A stretch of 31,587 bases of DNA from an uncultured Peptococcaceae bacterium (lineage in GTDB: Bacteria; Bacillota; Peptococcia; Peptococcales; Peptococcaceae), in assembly GCA_937922955.1 (NCBI GenBank), contig CALAKO010000109.1, positions 1 to 31,587 of the forward strand. The letters are read 5' to 3'. A program made the translations under genes and the position numbers. How positions within the stretch are numbered: position 1 is the stretch's first letter; every line of letters starts with the position of its first letter. The notes beneath the pieces are model-generated. The model had not been told where the DNA came from and ran no database searches. It saw nothing but the letters and a program-made list of their open reading frames with translations. Of this stretch, positions 17,341-25,324 are shown in pieces.

Positions 17341-18267
17341 ATGCAAATCGACTATTTACGCTGTTTCATCGCACTCAACGATTTTAATTCCATCACAAAA
17401 GCAAGCCATGTACTGGATACCACGCCACAAAACGTCAGCCGCATTCTAAAAAAACTTGAGACAGAAATGAATGCCCTTCTCTTTACACGCAGTTCCGATG
17501 GCATTACGCTGACACCTTACGGCGAACGTTTTCTGCAATTTGCTAAGTCCACGGTTTATCAATACGACGAGCTGCAAGCCGATTTTCAATTTCGCCAGTC
17601 GCAGCACGCCGCTAAACAGGAGGTCGTTCTCTATTCCAGCGATGTCACCAACGAAATCATTCTGAACGACATTCTCCTCGCTTTTTCCAAAGACTATCCC
17701 TCCATCGTCGTCAAAAATATTACGGTTGATTGGATCGACGGTTATCAAAATCTACAAGAAGAAGGCTCTGCAATTGCACTGTTGCACTATCTTCCAGGTG
17801 TGAACGATCTAGATAATCACATTATCGTTCCGACGCTGCGTTTTCACCCTATTGTCGCAGTCAATAAAAATCATCCTCTGGCAACTGTCCAACACTGTAC
17901 CTATAAACAACTCCTCAACTACAATCTTCTTATTTTTGCCCATAACGATTTAGTTAATACGCTCCCCTTTCACGCACTGGGTCTTGATCCAGTCACCCAA
18001 GGAAAAAATTTTGCCACCACAGGCAGTATGAAAGCCTGTTACCAAATGGTCGCCGAAGGCAATTACATCTCACTCGGGGCTCTGGAGTCTTTCATGCTTT
18101 TCAGCGAATCTATTCGTGAAAATCTGGTTCCGATTCCAATTATTGATCTGCCTGAAATTATCTGTGCTCTTATCAAATCAAAATCGCTTCCAGCGGACTC
18201 ACCACAGCAGCTGTTGTTCTCCTACATCCTGAACAGCCTACAAAAATATGAAGCCCAGCATCAATAA
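17341..18267 (+). CDS. LysR-family transcriptional regulator
   Basis: The 308-residue protein has an N-terminal winged helix-turn-helix (1-60; MQIDYLRCFIALNDFNSITKASHVLDTTPQNVSRILKKLE). A C-terminal periplasmic-binding-protein-like effector domain (about 90-300) follows. The recognition helix reads TTPQNVSRILKKLE rather than the common S/TQPAVSxQI, a variant also seen in other clostridial LysR proteins. AAAGGAGGG before the ATG at 17341 decides the start over upstream in-frame codons. By position it likely controls the divergent MFS/amidohydrolase operon in response to that system's substrate or product. Confidence 0.88.
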   Translation: MQIDYLRCFIALNDFNSITKASHVLDTTPQNVSRILKKLETEMNALLFTRSSDGITLTPYGERFLQFAKSTVYQYDELQADFQFRQSQHAAKQEVVLYSSDVTNEIILNDILLAFSKDYPSIVVKNITVDWIDGYQNLQEEGSAIALLHYLPGVNDLDNHIIVPTLRFHPIVAVNKNHPLATVQHCTYKQLLNYNLLIFAHNDLVNTLPFHALGLDPVTQGKNFATTGSMKACYQMVAEGNYISLGALESFMLFSESIRENLVPIPIIDLPEIICALIKSKSLPADSPQQLLFSYILNSLQKYEAQHQ

Positions 18268-18275
18268 CAACATGC

Positions 18276-18315
18276 AAAAACGGTCATGAACTCAGAAGAG
18301 TCCATGACCGTTTTT
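18276..18315. terminator. bidirectional terminator between lysR and murB
   Basis: A perfect 13-bp stem (18276-18288 with 18303-18315) begins with A5 and ends with T5, between convergent genes. Confidence 0.9.
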
Positions 18316-18331
18316 GAGTTTATGCAGTTAT

Positions 18332-19267
18332 TTATTCCACCATCATGATCTCGTGATAGAGCGGGTGGTCGTCCCATTCGCCGATAAAGCGCACTTCGGT
18401 TTCCAGGCGCACGCCAAATTTTCTCAGAACTGCCGCTTGCACGGTATGAATGAGTCGGATGACGTCGTCAGCGGTGGCACCACCGGTGTTGACGAGGAAA
18501 CCGGCATGTTTGGTGGATACTTGTGCGCCACCAATATGATAGCCTTGCAGCCCAGCATCAATGATGAGCGGACCGGCATAGTGACCCACTGGTCGCTTGA
18601 AGGTGCTGCCAGCACTGGCCATTTCCAGCGGTTGTTTGCTGGAGCGACGTTCGCTGAGATCGGCCACTTTAGCAAGGATTTCCGCCTTATCGCCGTGCTG
18701 CAGCTGCATGGTAACCGCCAGACAAACGAGCGGTTCGTCCTTGAGACGGCTGTGGCGATAGCTGAAACACATTTCCTCGGCTGGGATGTCGCGAATGAGG
18801 CCGCCCTCATCGAGCACCGTGACCGACGTGATCACGTCTTTCATTTCGCCATCGTAGGCACCAGCGTTCATGTAGGCCGCACCACCGATGCTGCCGGGAA
18901 TGCCGCTGGCAAATTCCAGGCCAGTCAGCCCCAGCTCAGAGCAGGCTTTGCTGACATTGATCAGTGACAAGCCTGCGGAAGCCGTCACCGTTGTGCCGTC
19001 AACAACGAGACGCTGCAAACGTTCGGTGGCAATAACCACGCCGCGAATGCCCTGATCACTGACCAGCACATTGCTGCCTTTGCCCAGCACAAAGAACGAC
19101 TGATCTTCTTCGGTGCAAGCACGAATAACATCAGCGAGGGCCTCTGCCGTTTCAGGAAAAACCATGACGTCACATGGCCCGCCAATTTGAAAAGTTGTGT
19201 GGCTGGCGAGTGGTTCGTTAACACGCACCTCTGCCACGCCAGGAATGGATGAAAAGAGATCGATCAT
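18332..19267 (-). CDS. murB: UDP-N-acetylenolpyruvoylglucosamine reductase MurB
   Basis: The 311-residue FAD- and NADPH-dependent reductase makes UDP-MurNAc in peptidoglycan synthesis. FAD-binding residues are seen in GKGSNVLV (62-69) and GIPGSIGGAAYMNAGAY (122-138). YRHSR (170-174) carries the substrate Arg. The catalytic proton donor Ser221 is in AGSTFKRP and the Glu291 partner in LETEVRFIG. The loop pattern fits the type II (Gram-positive) enzyme. AAGGAG precedes the ATG. It is the last gene of the serine T-box run, 18 bp after pheA, so at least part of its expression may depend on serine tRNA charging. Confidence 0.95.
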   Translation of the reverse strand: MIDLFSSIPGVAEVRVNEPLASHTTFQIGGPCDVMVFPETAEALADVIRACTEEDQSFFVLGKGSNVLVSDQGIRGVVIATERLQRLVVDGTTVTASAGLSLINVSKACSELGLTGLEFASGIPGSIGGAAYMNAGAYDGEMKDVITSVTVLDEGGLIRDIPAEEMCFSYRHSRLKDEPLVCLAVTMQLQHGDKAEILAKVADLSERRSSKQPLEMASAGSTFKRPVGHYAGPLIIDAGLQGYHIGGAQVSTKHAGFLVNTGGATADDVIRLIHTVQAAVLRKFGVRLETEVRFIGEWDDHPLYHEIMMVE

Positions 19268-19285
19268 GTGTGCGTCTCCTTTCTT

Positions 19286-20152
19286 TTATAGATAATGCTG
19301 CTCTGCCGCTTCATAGGTGCCCAAAACGCGGAAATCCACGGTTTTGCTGCGCACCTGTCGCAGACAATCAAGGAAGTTTTCGTCCTCCCAGCGGCCAAGC
19401 AAATCAATGTAGAAGCTGTATTCCCATGGCTTGCCAATCACCGGCCGTGATTCAATGCGGCTCATGTCGTAATGGCCATCGGCAAAATAACGCAGCGCTT
19501 CCAACAGCGCCCCTGGACGGTGCGCCGTTTTGAATACAATGCTCACCTTGTTTTGACGATCGTTCAATTCCGGTTCTCGGCGAATGACGACAAAGCGGGT
19601 AATGTTCGAGTAGTTGAAGTTGACATGTGGCACCAAAATATCCAGGCCATACACTTCCGCCGCTTGTTTGGAGGCAATGGCGGCCCCATTGGCTGGTTTG
19701 GTTTCCGCGATGTAACGCGCACTCATGGCCGTGTCGGCATAAGGGCGTGCTTCGATGCCATGTTCCAGCAGAAAGCGCTGACTTTGGCCAAGGCCCTGCG
19801 GATGAGAATAAACAAATTCCACATCTTCCAGTTTGGTGCCCGGCACCGCCATCAGATTCTGGGTAATTTCCAGTGCCGTTTCGCCAACAATGTAGCAAGG
19901 CTTTTCGTAAAGCAAGTCGTACACATCGTTGATGCTGCCAGTGGACGAGTTTTCAATCGGCAGAACGCCGTAATCGTACTCGCCATTCACCACGCCTTCC
20001 ACGACAAATTGGAAATGCGTCAGGCCAGTGCGATTGACATCCTTTCCGAAGACCTTGATGCAGGCGCCATCGCTGAAGGACCCTTCGATGCCCTGGAACG
20101 CCACGCGAGGCTGTTCAACCGGTGTTGCAAAAGGAGGCAGCAGAGCACTCAT
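19286..20152 (-). CDS. pheA: prephenate dehydratase PheA
   Basis: The 288-residue monofunctional enzyme converts prephenate to phenylpyruvate for phenylalanine synthesis. Motifs are VAFQGIEGSFSD (17-28), PIENSSTGSI (65-74), SHPQGLGQ (116-123) and the catalytic TRF (185-187). A C-terminal ACT domain (about 203-280) has the allosteric GALLEAL and ESRP (234-237) sequences that bind phenylalanine. No chorismate mutase domain is fused. Its ATG overlaps the scfB stop by one base (TGATG), indicating translational coupling. The short N-terminal extension MSALLPPFATPVEQP is slightly longer than usual. Confidence 0.95.
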   Translation of the reverse strand: MSALLPPFATPVEQPRVAFQGIEGSFSDGACIKVFGKDVNRTGLTHFQFVVEGVVNGEYDYGVLPIENSSTGSINDVYDLLYEKPCYIVGETALEITQNLMAVPGTKLEDVEFVYSHPQGLGQSQRFLLEHGIEARPYADTAMSARYIAETKPANGAAIASKQAAEVYGLDILVPHVNFNYSNITRFVVIRREPELNDRQNKVSIVFKTAHRPGALLEALRYFADGHYDMSRIESRPVIGKPWEYSFYIDLLGRWEDENFLDCLRQVRSKTVDFRVLGTYEAAEQHYL

Positions 20153-21546
20153 CAGTCTTCGCTCCCTTCGCCTTCAAGCAGCTTCACAGTCTGCACATAG
20201 ATGGCCGCTTCAATACGCTTGCGCTGTAAGTCGCAGCCATACTCGTAGGGTTCATTGATGCTGCCACCGTAACGGATGTTGTTGGCATGGCAACCGCCGC
20301 TGCAGTAGAAGCGTGCCCAGCAGTCCATGCAGGTTGGCTTGGTGAGCACGTTCGCTTTTTGGAAGCGTTCAGCAATTTCCGGTTTTTGAATGCCGGTGAA
20401 TACGGTACCCATCTTGTACTCTTCTTCGCCAACAAACTGGTGACAAGGATAGAGATCACCTTCTGGGCTGACCGCCAGGTAATCATGGCCGCTGCCGCAA
20501 CCTGAGAGACGTTTAGGCAGACATGGGCCACCAGCGAAATCCACATTGAAGTGGAAGAAATTGTAGCCTTTGCCTTCGCGCCAACGCTGGAGATAGTGAC
20601 GCGCCAGGATGTTGTAGTTTTCAAGAATGACCGGCTTATCTTCTTCGGTCAGAGTGTAAGGCATTTCTGCCGGTGCAACGACCGGTTCCATGGAGATTTC
20701 CTTGAAACCAAGATCATCAGCCAGATGAATGACATCCGCCGCGAAATCTGGGTTGTAGTGGGTGTAGGTGCCACGCACATAGTACCACTGCTGGCCACGG
20801 GTTTCGACGAATTTCTGGAAATGGTCGACGCAGGTGTCGTAGCTTGGCTGTCCACCCACAAAGCGACGCATGTTGTCGTGCACTTCTTTGCGACCATCGA
20901 GGGAAAGAACGGCGTCCATGTGCTCGTCATTGACCCACTTGCCGCAAGCATCGTCAAGCAGCACGCCATTGGTGGTCAGAGTGATTTTCAGCACCTTGCC
21001 CAATTCAGCGGCGCGTTGGTGGCCATATTCCACAACGGCTTTGCAGACATCCATATTGAGGAGCGGTTCGCCGCCGAACAAGTCCACTTCGACGTGGGTA
21101 CGGTGCTTGCTGGCTTCCATGAGGAAGTCGATGGCTTTCTTACCCACTTCCAAGCTCATCAGGGAGCGGCCGCCGCCATAGGCGCCGCTGTCGGCAAAGC
21201 AATAGCCGCAGCGCAGATTGCAGTCGTGTGCCATGTGCAGGCAAAGCGCCTTAACGATCGGTTCAGTGTGTGGGGTGAAATCGCTGAAATCAATGTCGCT
21301 GAAGAGCAACCCTTCGTCGATCAATTCAGCGATGCCTTCAGCGACGTCTTTGGCATCTTCTTCGCCATACACTGCCGCTGTCTGAGCGATGGCTTCGTCC
21401 CACGTCTTCCCTTCCTCGAGGGCATCGAGGAAGGCATCGACGGTTTCGTCAGTGACGTGAATGGAGCCGCTGTTGATGTCGAGCATCAAGTGTAAGTCTT
21501 CAAAAACAAAACGGTGAATACGTGAAAAATCCAATTCTCTTGTCAT
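20152..21546 (-). CDS. scfB: SCIFF-type radical SAM maturase (thioether-forming)
   Basis: The 464-residue protein is of the usual length for the maturase that forms Cys-to-Thr thioether links in the SCIFF (six cysteines in forty-five residues) peptide of Clostridia. Residues 1-95 look like the peptide-binding RRE region. The radical SAM cluster motif CNLRCGYC is at C109/C113/C116, followed by GGEPLL near 158-163. A SPASM region with many Cys follows: GCGSGHDYLAVSPEGDLYPCHQF, CMDCWARFYCSGGCHAN, GCDLQRKR. I chose the ATG at 21546; an ATG two codons earlier is too close to the AAGG site, which overlaps the serS stop. No Cys-rich precursor gene is visible beside it. Confidence 0.87.
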   Translation of the reverse strand: MTRELDFSRIHRFVFEDLHLMLDINSGSIHVTDETVDAFLDALEEGKTWDEAIAQTAAVYGEEDAKDVAEGIAELIDEGLLFSDIDFSDFTPHTEPIVKALCLHMAHDCNLRCGYCFADSGAYGGGRSLMSLEVGKKAIDFLMEASKHRTHVEVDLFGGEPLLNMDVCKAVVEYGHQRAAELGKVLKITLTTNGVLLDDACGKWVNDEHMDAVLSLDGRKEVHDNMRRFVGGQPSYDTCVDHFQKFVETRGQQWYYVRGTYTHYNPDFAADVIHLADDLGFKEISMEPVVAPAEMPYTLTEEDKPVILENYNILARHYLQRWREGKGYNFFHFNVDFAGGPCLPKRLSGCGSGHDYLAVSPEGDLYPCHQFVGEEEYKMGTVFTGIQKPEIAERFQKANVLTKPTCMDCWARFYCSGGCHANNIRYGGSINEPYEYGCDLQRKRIEAAIYVQTVKLLEGEGSED

Positions 21547-21558
21547 GGGCATACGACC

Positions 21559-22824
21559 TTAGCGAATTTCAGTGTAACCGTGCATGTATGGAACCAGTGC
21601 CTTTGGAATGGTTACGCTGCCGTCGGCGTTCTGATAGTTTTCAAGAATAGCAGCGAGGGTACGGCCAACAGCCAGACCAGAACCATTCAAGGTGTGAACG
21701 AAACGCACCTTGCCATCGGCATCGCGGAAGCGCAGGTTCGCGCGGCGAGCCTGGAAGTCTACGAAGTTCGAGCAGGAAGAAATTTCACGATATTTGCCAT
21801 AGCTTGGCAGCCAAACTTCCAAGTCGTAGGTCTTTGCAGAGCTGAAACCGATGTCACCAGCAGACAGGCAAATGACACGATATGGCAGTTCCAGAGCCTG
21901 GAGAATGTCTTCAGCGTCATGGGTGAGGCTTTCCAATTCTTCCCAGCTGTGATCAGGATGCGCCAATTTTACCATTTCAACTTTGTGGAACTGATGCTGA
22001 CGGATGATGCCACGGGTATCACGGCCGGCAGAACCAGCTTCACTGCGGAAACATGGGCTAAATGCGCAATATTTAACAGGCAGATCCTTTTCGCTGAGAA
22101 TTTCGTCACGATGGTAGTTGGTAACAGGTACTTCAGCGGTAGGAATGAGATAATAATCGGTGTTTTCGAGGTGGAACATGTCTTCTGCAAATTTTGGCAG
22201 CTGACCAGTCCCAAAGTCGGATGCACTGTTGGTCATGTATGGTGGAATCAGTTCCGTGTAACCATGCTTTTCGGTGTGCATGTCAATCATAAAGGAAATG
22301 ATTGCACGTTCGAGACGAGCAGCCAGGCCTTTGTAGAAGGTGAAGCGGCTGCCAGTAACCTTTGCCGCACGGTCAAAATCAAGGATGCCAAGATCCACAC
22401 CGAGATCCCAGTGAGCCTTTGGTTCAAAATCGAACTGACGTGGTTCGCCCCAGGTGCGTTCTACACGGTAGTCGTCTTCGCCACCATCTGGAATGCTGTC
22501 GTCTGGCATGTTAGGGATGCTGACAACGAAATCACGAACCTGTGCTTCCAGAGCGTCCTTGCTTTCATCGAGTTCTTTGATTTTTTCGTTGATGGCAGAT
22601 ACTTCAGCCATGAGATCGTCGGCGCTTTCGCCATTGCGCTTGCGCTGACCAACTTCCTTGCTCTTCGCGTTGCGCTGGCTCTGCAGCTCTTCGATCTGAG
22701 CGATGACTTCGCGATGCTTTTCATCGGCTTCCAGGAATGGCTTCATATCGATTTCTTTGCCGCGGCGGCCAACAGCCTGGGCAACACGTTCTGGTTCACG
22801 ACGCATAAGTTTGATGTCTAACAT
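21559..22824 (-). CDS. serS: seryl-tRNA synthetase
   Basis: The 421-residue class II synthetase charges tRNA-Ser. The N-terminal antiparallel coiled coil (about 28-105) is visible as a charged, heptad-like region. Motif 2 reads FRSEAGSAGRDTRGIIRQHQFHKVE (about 263-287) and motif 3 NGSGLAVGRTLAAILENYQ near the C-terminus. GGGAGGA precedes the ATG. It lies 23 bp after the SerA-like gene, so the upstream serine T-box would raise expression when tRNA-Ser is uncharged. Confidence 0.97.
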   Translation of the reverse strand: MLDIKLMRREPERVAQAVGRRGKEIDMKPFLEADEKHREVIAQIEELQSQRNAKSKEVGQRKRNGESADDLMAEVSAINEKIKELDESKDALEAQVRDFVVSIPNMPDDSIPDGGEDDYRVERTWGEPRQFDFEPKAHWDLGVDLGILDFDRAAKVTGSRFTFYKGLAARLERAIISFMIDMHTEKHGYTELIPPYMTNSASDFGTGQLPKFAEDMFHLENTDYYLIPTAEVPVTNYHRDEILSEKDLPVKYCAFSPCFRSEAGSAGRDTRGIIRQHQFHKVEMVKLAHPDHSWEELESLTHDAEDILQALELPYRVICLSAGDIGFSSAKTYDLEVWLPSYGKYREISSCSNFVDFQARRANLRFRDADGKVRFVHTLNGSGLAVGRTLAAILENYQNADGSVTIPKALVPYMHGYTEIR

Positions 22825-22847
22825 TAATTCTTCCTCCCAAAATATTA

Positions 22848-24371
22848 TTATTCTTTAATTGGTAAATGGATGTATTCCATACTTAACACACTTGCTAACT
22901 TGCGGCTTTCTTCGCTGATGGAGCGATCCACCGGCTGTTCAATCTGCATCCACATCAATGCCGTGGTGCGATCCTGCTGCTTATAGCCCAGCACCATCTC
23001 GGCAATGTTGACGTCTTTTTCGCCCAGGAGGGTACCCACCTGACCGATCAGGCCTGGGCGATTGATGTGCGGCACCAAGAGCACATGTTCATGCGGATGA
23101 CCTCGGAAATAATAATCATCCACCTGAATAATATTGTCTTCGCCGCCGGCACGATCGCCTGCCACTTGGAGATGAACACTCGGCGTTTCCACGGATAAAC
23201 GCAGCTGCTCGTTTTGAAGGCTGCTGTTCTTTTTGAACTGCAGCTGAAGCCCTTGTTCTTCCGCCCAGAGGCGGCTATTGACAGGATTCACCTTCCGTGC
23301 GCCAAGGCCTTCGGCCAACCCTGCCAGCAGTGACGCCACAATGGCGTCGCTTTCTGTCACAGGAAGCGCACCGCTCTCTTCAATGTCCAGCGCCTCAGGC
23401 AGGGCGCTCAAGCGCTGTCCCATGAAGACGCCCAGCAAATGGCCCAAGTTGCACCAACGGCTGCCTTCTTTAAGGTTGGCAACATGCACACGCGCAACGT
23501 TTGTCGCCGTATCCACCTGCTCTCCAGAAAGAGCCGCCACCACATCTCGTGCCATTTCCACCTGATTGCCAATGCGCGCTTCGCAAGTATTGGCCGCTTC
23601 GGCCACCGTTACCCGCCCATAAGGCGCCACCTCTTTAGCCAACGCTTCCTGACCAGCAGGCAAATCAATGGCAAAATAGTCCAGGTAGCCCCAATCCAAC
23701 GCACGCACCAATTCTTCCCAGCGGAAAATTTGTGGATCCGTCAGGCAAATCAGACCAGCGCCTTTTTTCATCAGCTGAATCTCATCTTTGCCTACCAACC
23801 CCTGATTCCATTCCTGCGGCAACGCTAAGAGCACGACAAAATCGCTGCGCACAAAGAGATCCACCAGGCTCGTGCTTTCACAATGATACAGCATTGCACG
23901 TCCGCGATTCAAATCAGGATCATAGCACAGCATCTGCATGCCAAAGCCCTGCGCACGTTTGGCAATTTCTCCAGCCAATGGAGGGAAACCCAAAAAGCCA
24001 ATGGTCTTATCCTTCAGCTCAATGGCGCTGTCATCTTTGCGCTCCCGCGCCATCGACAACATGAGATAGAGTGCGTCATCAGCCACTGACGCGGCTTCGC
24101 CATAGCGAGGCTCTAAAAGCATCAAGCCGGATTTCGTGGCGCGCGTCCGGTCAAAATTCTCATTATCTTGCCCCAGACACCCCAGCACACGCACAGCCGC
24201 CGTATCCTCATAAATAGACTCTGGCAGCGGCACATGCCCGGTTAAGATGACAGCATCGGCTGAAGCCGCCTCAGTCAGCTCAGCATCGACCGCCACATCC
24301 ACGCCCGCCGCATTCAGCTTTTCCATGGCTTCCTCACACAGACGCTCTTCCAAAATGATTTTCACGGCCAT
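22848..24371 (-). CDS. SerA-like protein with ACT domain, catalytic residues apparently lost
   Basis: The 507-residue protein aligns along its length with D-3-phosphoglycerate dehydrogenase: substrate/NAD domains (about 1-300), an intervening domain (about 315-410) and a C-terminal ACT domain (about 425-500; NRPGLIGQVGTLLGEKDVNIAEM). Key catalytic positions differ. The dinucleotide motif GxGxxG reads GFPPLAG (128-134). The N/S-x-RG catalytic Arg loop reads CLTDPQIF, with D212 at the Arg position. The TPHxGxST catalytic His motif reads VAEAANTCEA, with Ala near 257. The GRAGxGxDN substrate loop reads GCLGQDNEN (64-72). It is therefore probably not a normal PGDH; a serine-sensing or regulatory role is inference. 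It is the first gene after the serine T-box. Confidence 0.78.
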   Translation of the reverse strand: MAVKIILEERLCEEAMEKLNAAGVDVAVDAELTEAASADAVILTGHVPLPESIYEDTAAVRVLGCLGQDNENFDRTRATKSGLMLLEPRYGEAASVADDALYLMLSMARERKDDSAIELKDKTIGFLGFPPLAGEIAKRAQGFGMQMLCYDPDLNRGRAMLYHCESTSLVDLFVRSDFVVLLALPQEWNQGLVGKDEIQLMKKGAGLICLTDPQIFRWEELVRALDWGYLDYFAIDLPAGQEALAKEVAPYGRVTVAEAANTCEARIGNQVEMARDVVAALSGEQVDTATNVARVHVANLKEGSRWCNLGHLLGVFMGQRLSALPEALDIEESGALPVTESDAIVASLLAGLAEGLGARKVNPVNSRLWAEEQGLQLQFKKNSSLQNEQLRLSVETPSVHLQVAGDRAGGEDNIIQVDDYYFRGHPHEHVLLVPHINRPGLIGQVGTLLGEKDVNIAEMVLGYKQQDRTTALMWMQIEQPVDRSISEESRKLASVLSMEYIHLPIKE

Positions 24372-24388
24372 TCCTCCTTTCGTAAAAT

Positions 24389-24596
24389 AAAAAAACCGCC
24401 CCCAGAACAGGGACGGAGAATTTCCGCGGTACCACCCAGATTATGACAATGGTCATCACTCGAACGGCAGATAACGGCTGCCAGCCGTGGCCATTACGCC
24501 AACGCTCCAGGGTGGACAATCAGCTGCCTCCATCCGGTTTGCACCACCCACCGGCTCTCTGCACAGAAAACACACTGATAAGCCCTTTCATAGCTA
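24389..24596 (-). promoter_or_regulatory. serine T-box riboswitch
   Basis: Read on the minus strand, the leader has a T-box stem I with AGAGAG, GGTGG and GGTGCAAACCGG. The specifier loop lies between CTGAT and CCCT with codon UCC (24514-24516, serine) followed by A. The universal T-box sequence GGGTGGTACCGCGG is at 24424-24437. A competing terminator follows (24410-24416 with 24396-24402, one G-U pair) with a long T tract ending near 24386. It should allow read-through into the SerA-like gene, serS, scfB, pheA and murB when tRNA-Ser is uncharged. An AGC triplet nearby (24523-24525) is also a serine codon but lies in the pairing helix. Confidence 0.92.
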
Positions 24597-24601
24597 GTTT
24601 A

Positions 24602-24630
24602 ATTTTATTATCCTTGGAGCGTAAAGTCAA
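24602..24630 (-). promoter_or_regulatory. promoter of the serine T-box operon
   Basis: The -35 TTGACT (24625-24630) and -10 TAAAAT (24602-24607) are separated by 17 bp. The predicted start is about 24595, at the 5' edge of the T-box. Confidence 0.65.
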
Positions 24631-24671
24631 GCATCGATCAATATATAACGAAGACTGATGGATGCCGCGCC

Positions 24672-25193
24672 TTACTCCTCAGCCTGCTTCGAATCTGTGT
24701 AAAAGCTGTAATGCGCAGTGCCGCCACAGTCCTTTTCCTTATCCCAGGTCGCCGTCACCGAATACACCGCGTCGTACGACAAAAGCGTCAGCGCCAGCTC
24801 CTCGTCCACTGCAACATCCACCGCCTGCGCCTCCACATCGGTCCTGTTCCAGAACGCCGTATCCCAGGCGCACACCGACACACTATCCGGTGCCACCTCA
24901 AACTCAAGCTGTGCGACCGCCGAGGCATCCTCGCGCGTCACCGTCATCGGCGACATGCTGTCCTTCGCCTCCAGCGGATGCACACTGTCCGAAGCCACAC
25001 CAACCCCCTGCCCATCTTGCACATAGGACCAGCTGTAGGTGCCACGCAAAGCTTTTACACTGTTTTCACCGCAGCGAACCGTCAACACCGGCGGCTTGCT
25101 GCCCAAACTTTCTTTCTCGTTGGAAGACCCACATCCAATCAGCGCCAACACCAGCACTAGCAGCAACGCGCCCAACAGCAAATATTTCTTCAT
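24672..25193 (-). CDS. small putative lipoprotein
   Basis: The 173-residue protein has a lipoprotein signal peptide (MKKYLLLGALLLVLVLALIGC, lipobox LIGC with Cys21), so it is likely anchored to the outer face of the membrane. The mature part is a single domain of about 140 residues that I do not recognise. It contains VRCGENSVKA near the start and a C-terminal segment YSVTATWDKEKDCGGTAHYSFYTD, suggesting a beta-sandwich. The domain is clearly related to the next upstream gene (25325-25903). Translation initiation looks adequate (GAGAGGAGAG upstream). A terminator precedes it, so it may have its own promoter, which I could not identify. Confidence 0.75.
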   Translation of the reverse strand: MKKYLLLGALLLVLVLALIGCGSSNEKESLGSKPPVLTVRCGENSVKALRGTYSWSYVQDGQGVGVASDSVHPLEAKDSMSPMTVTREDASAVAQLEFEVAPDSVSVCAWDTAFWNRTDVEAQAVDVAVDEELALTLLSYDAVYSVTATWDKEKDCGGTAHYSFYTDSKQAEE

Positions 25194-25254
25194 CGCCGTT
25201 CTCTCCTCTCTTTATTTCATAAAGCACCAAAACCACCGGTTCCGTTACACGCTT

Positions 25255-25296
25255 CAATAAAAAACATCCGCTCGGGTTGTCCCGCAAGCGGATGTT
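25255..25296 (-). terminator. terminator between the two related exported-protein genes
   Basis: A stem of 10 plus 4 bp (25263-25276 with 25281-25296, two bulged bases) is followed on the minus strand by TTTTTTATTG. Confidence 0.85.
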
Positions 25297-25324
25297 GTCG
25301 CATTATGGCTGATAGATGGTTCCA

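Noticed and set aside
20551..21495. A 314-codon frame opposite scfB, and similar frames opposite rsmE and icd
   Set aside because: All lie fully inside strongly recognised genes on the other strand and carry no motifs.
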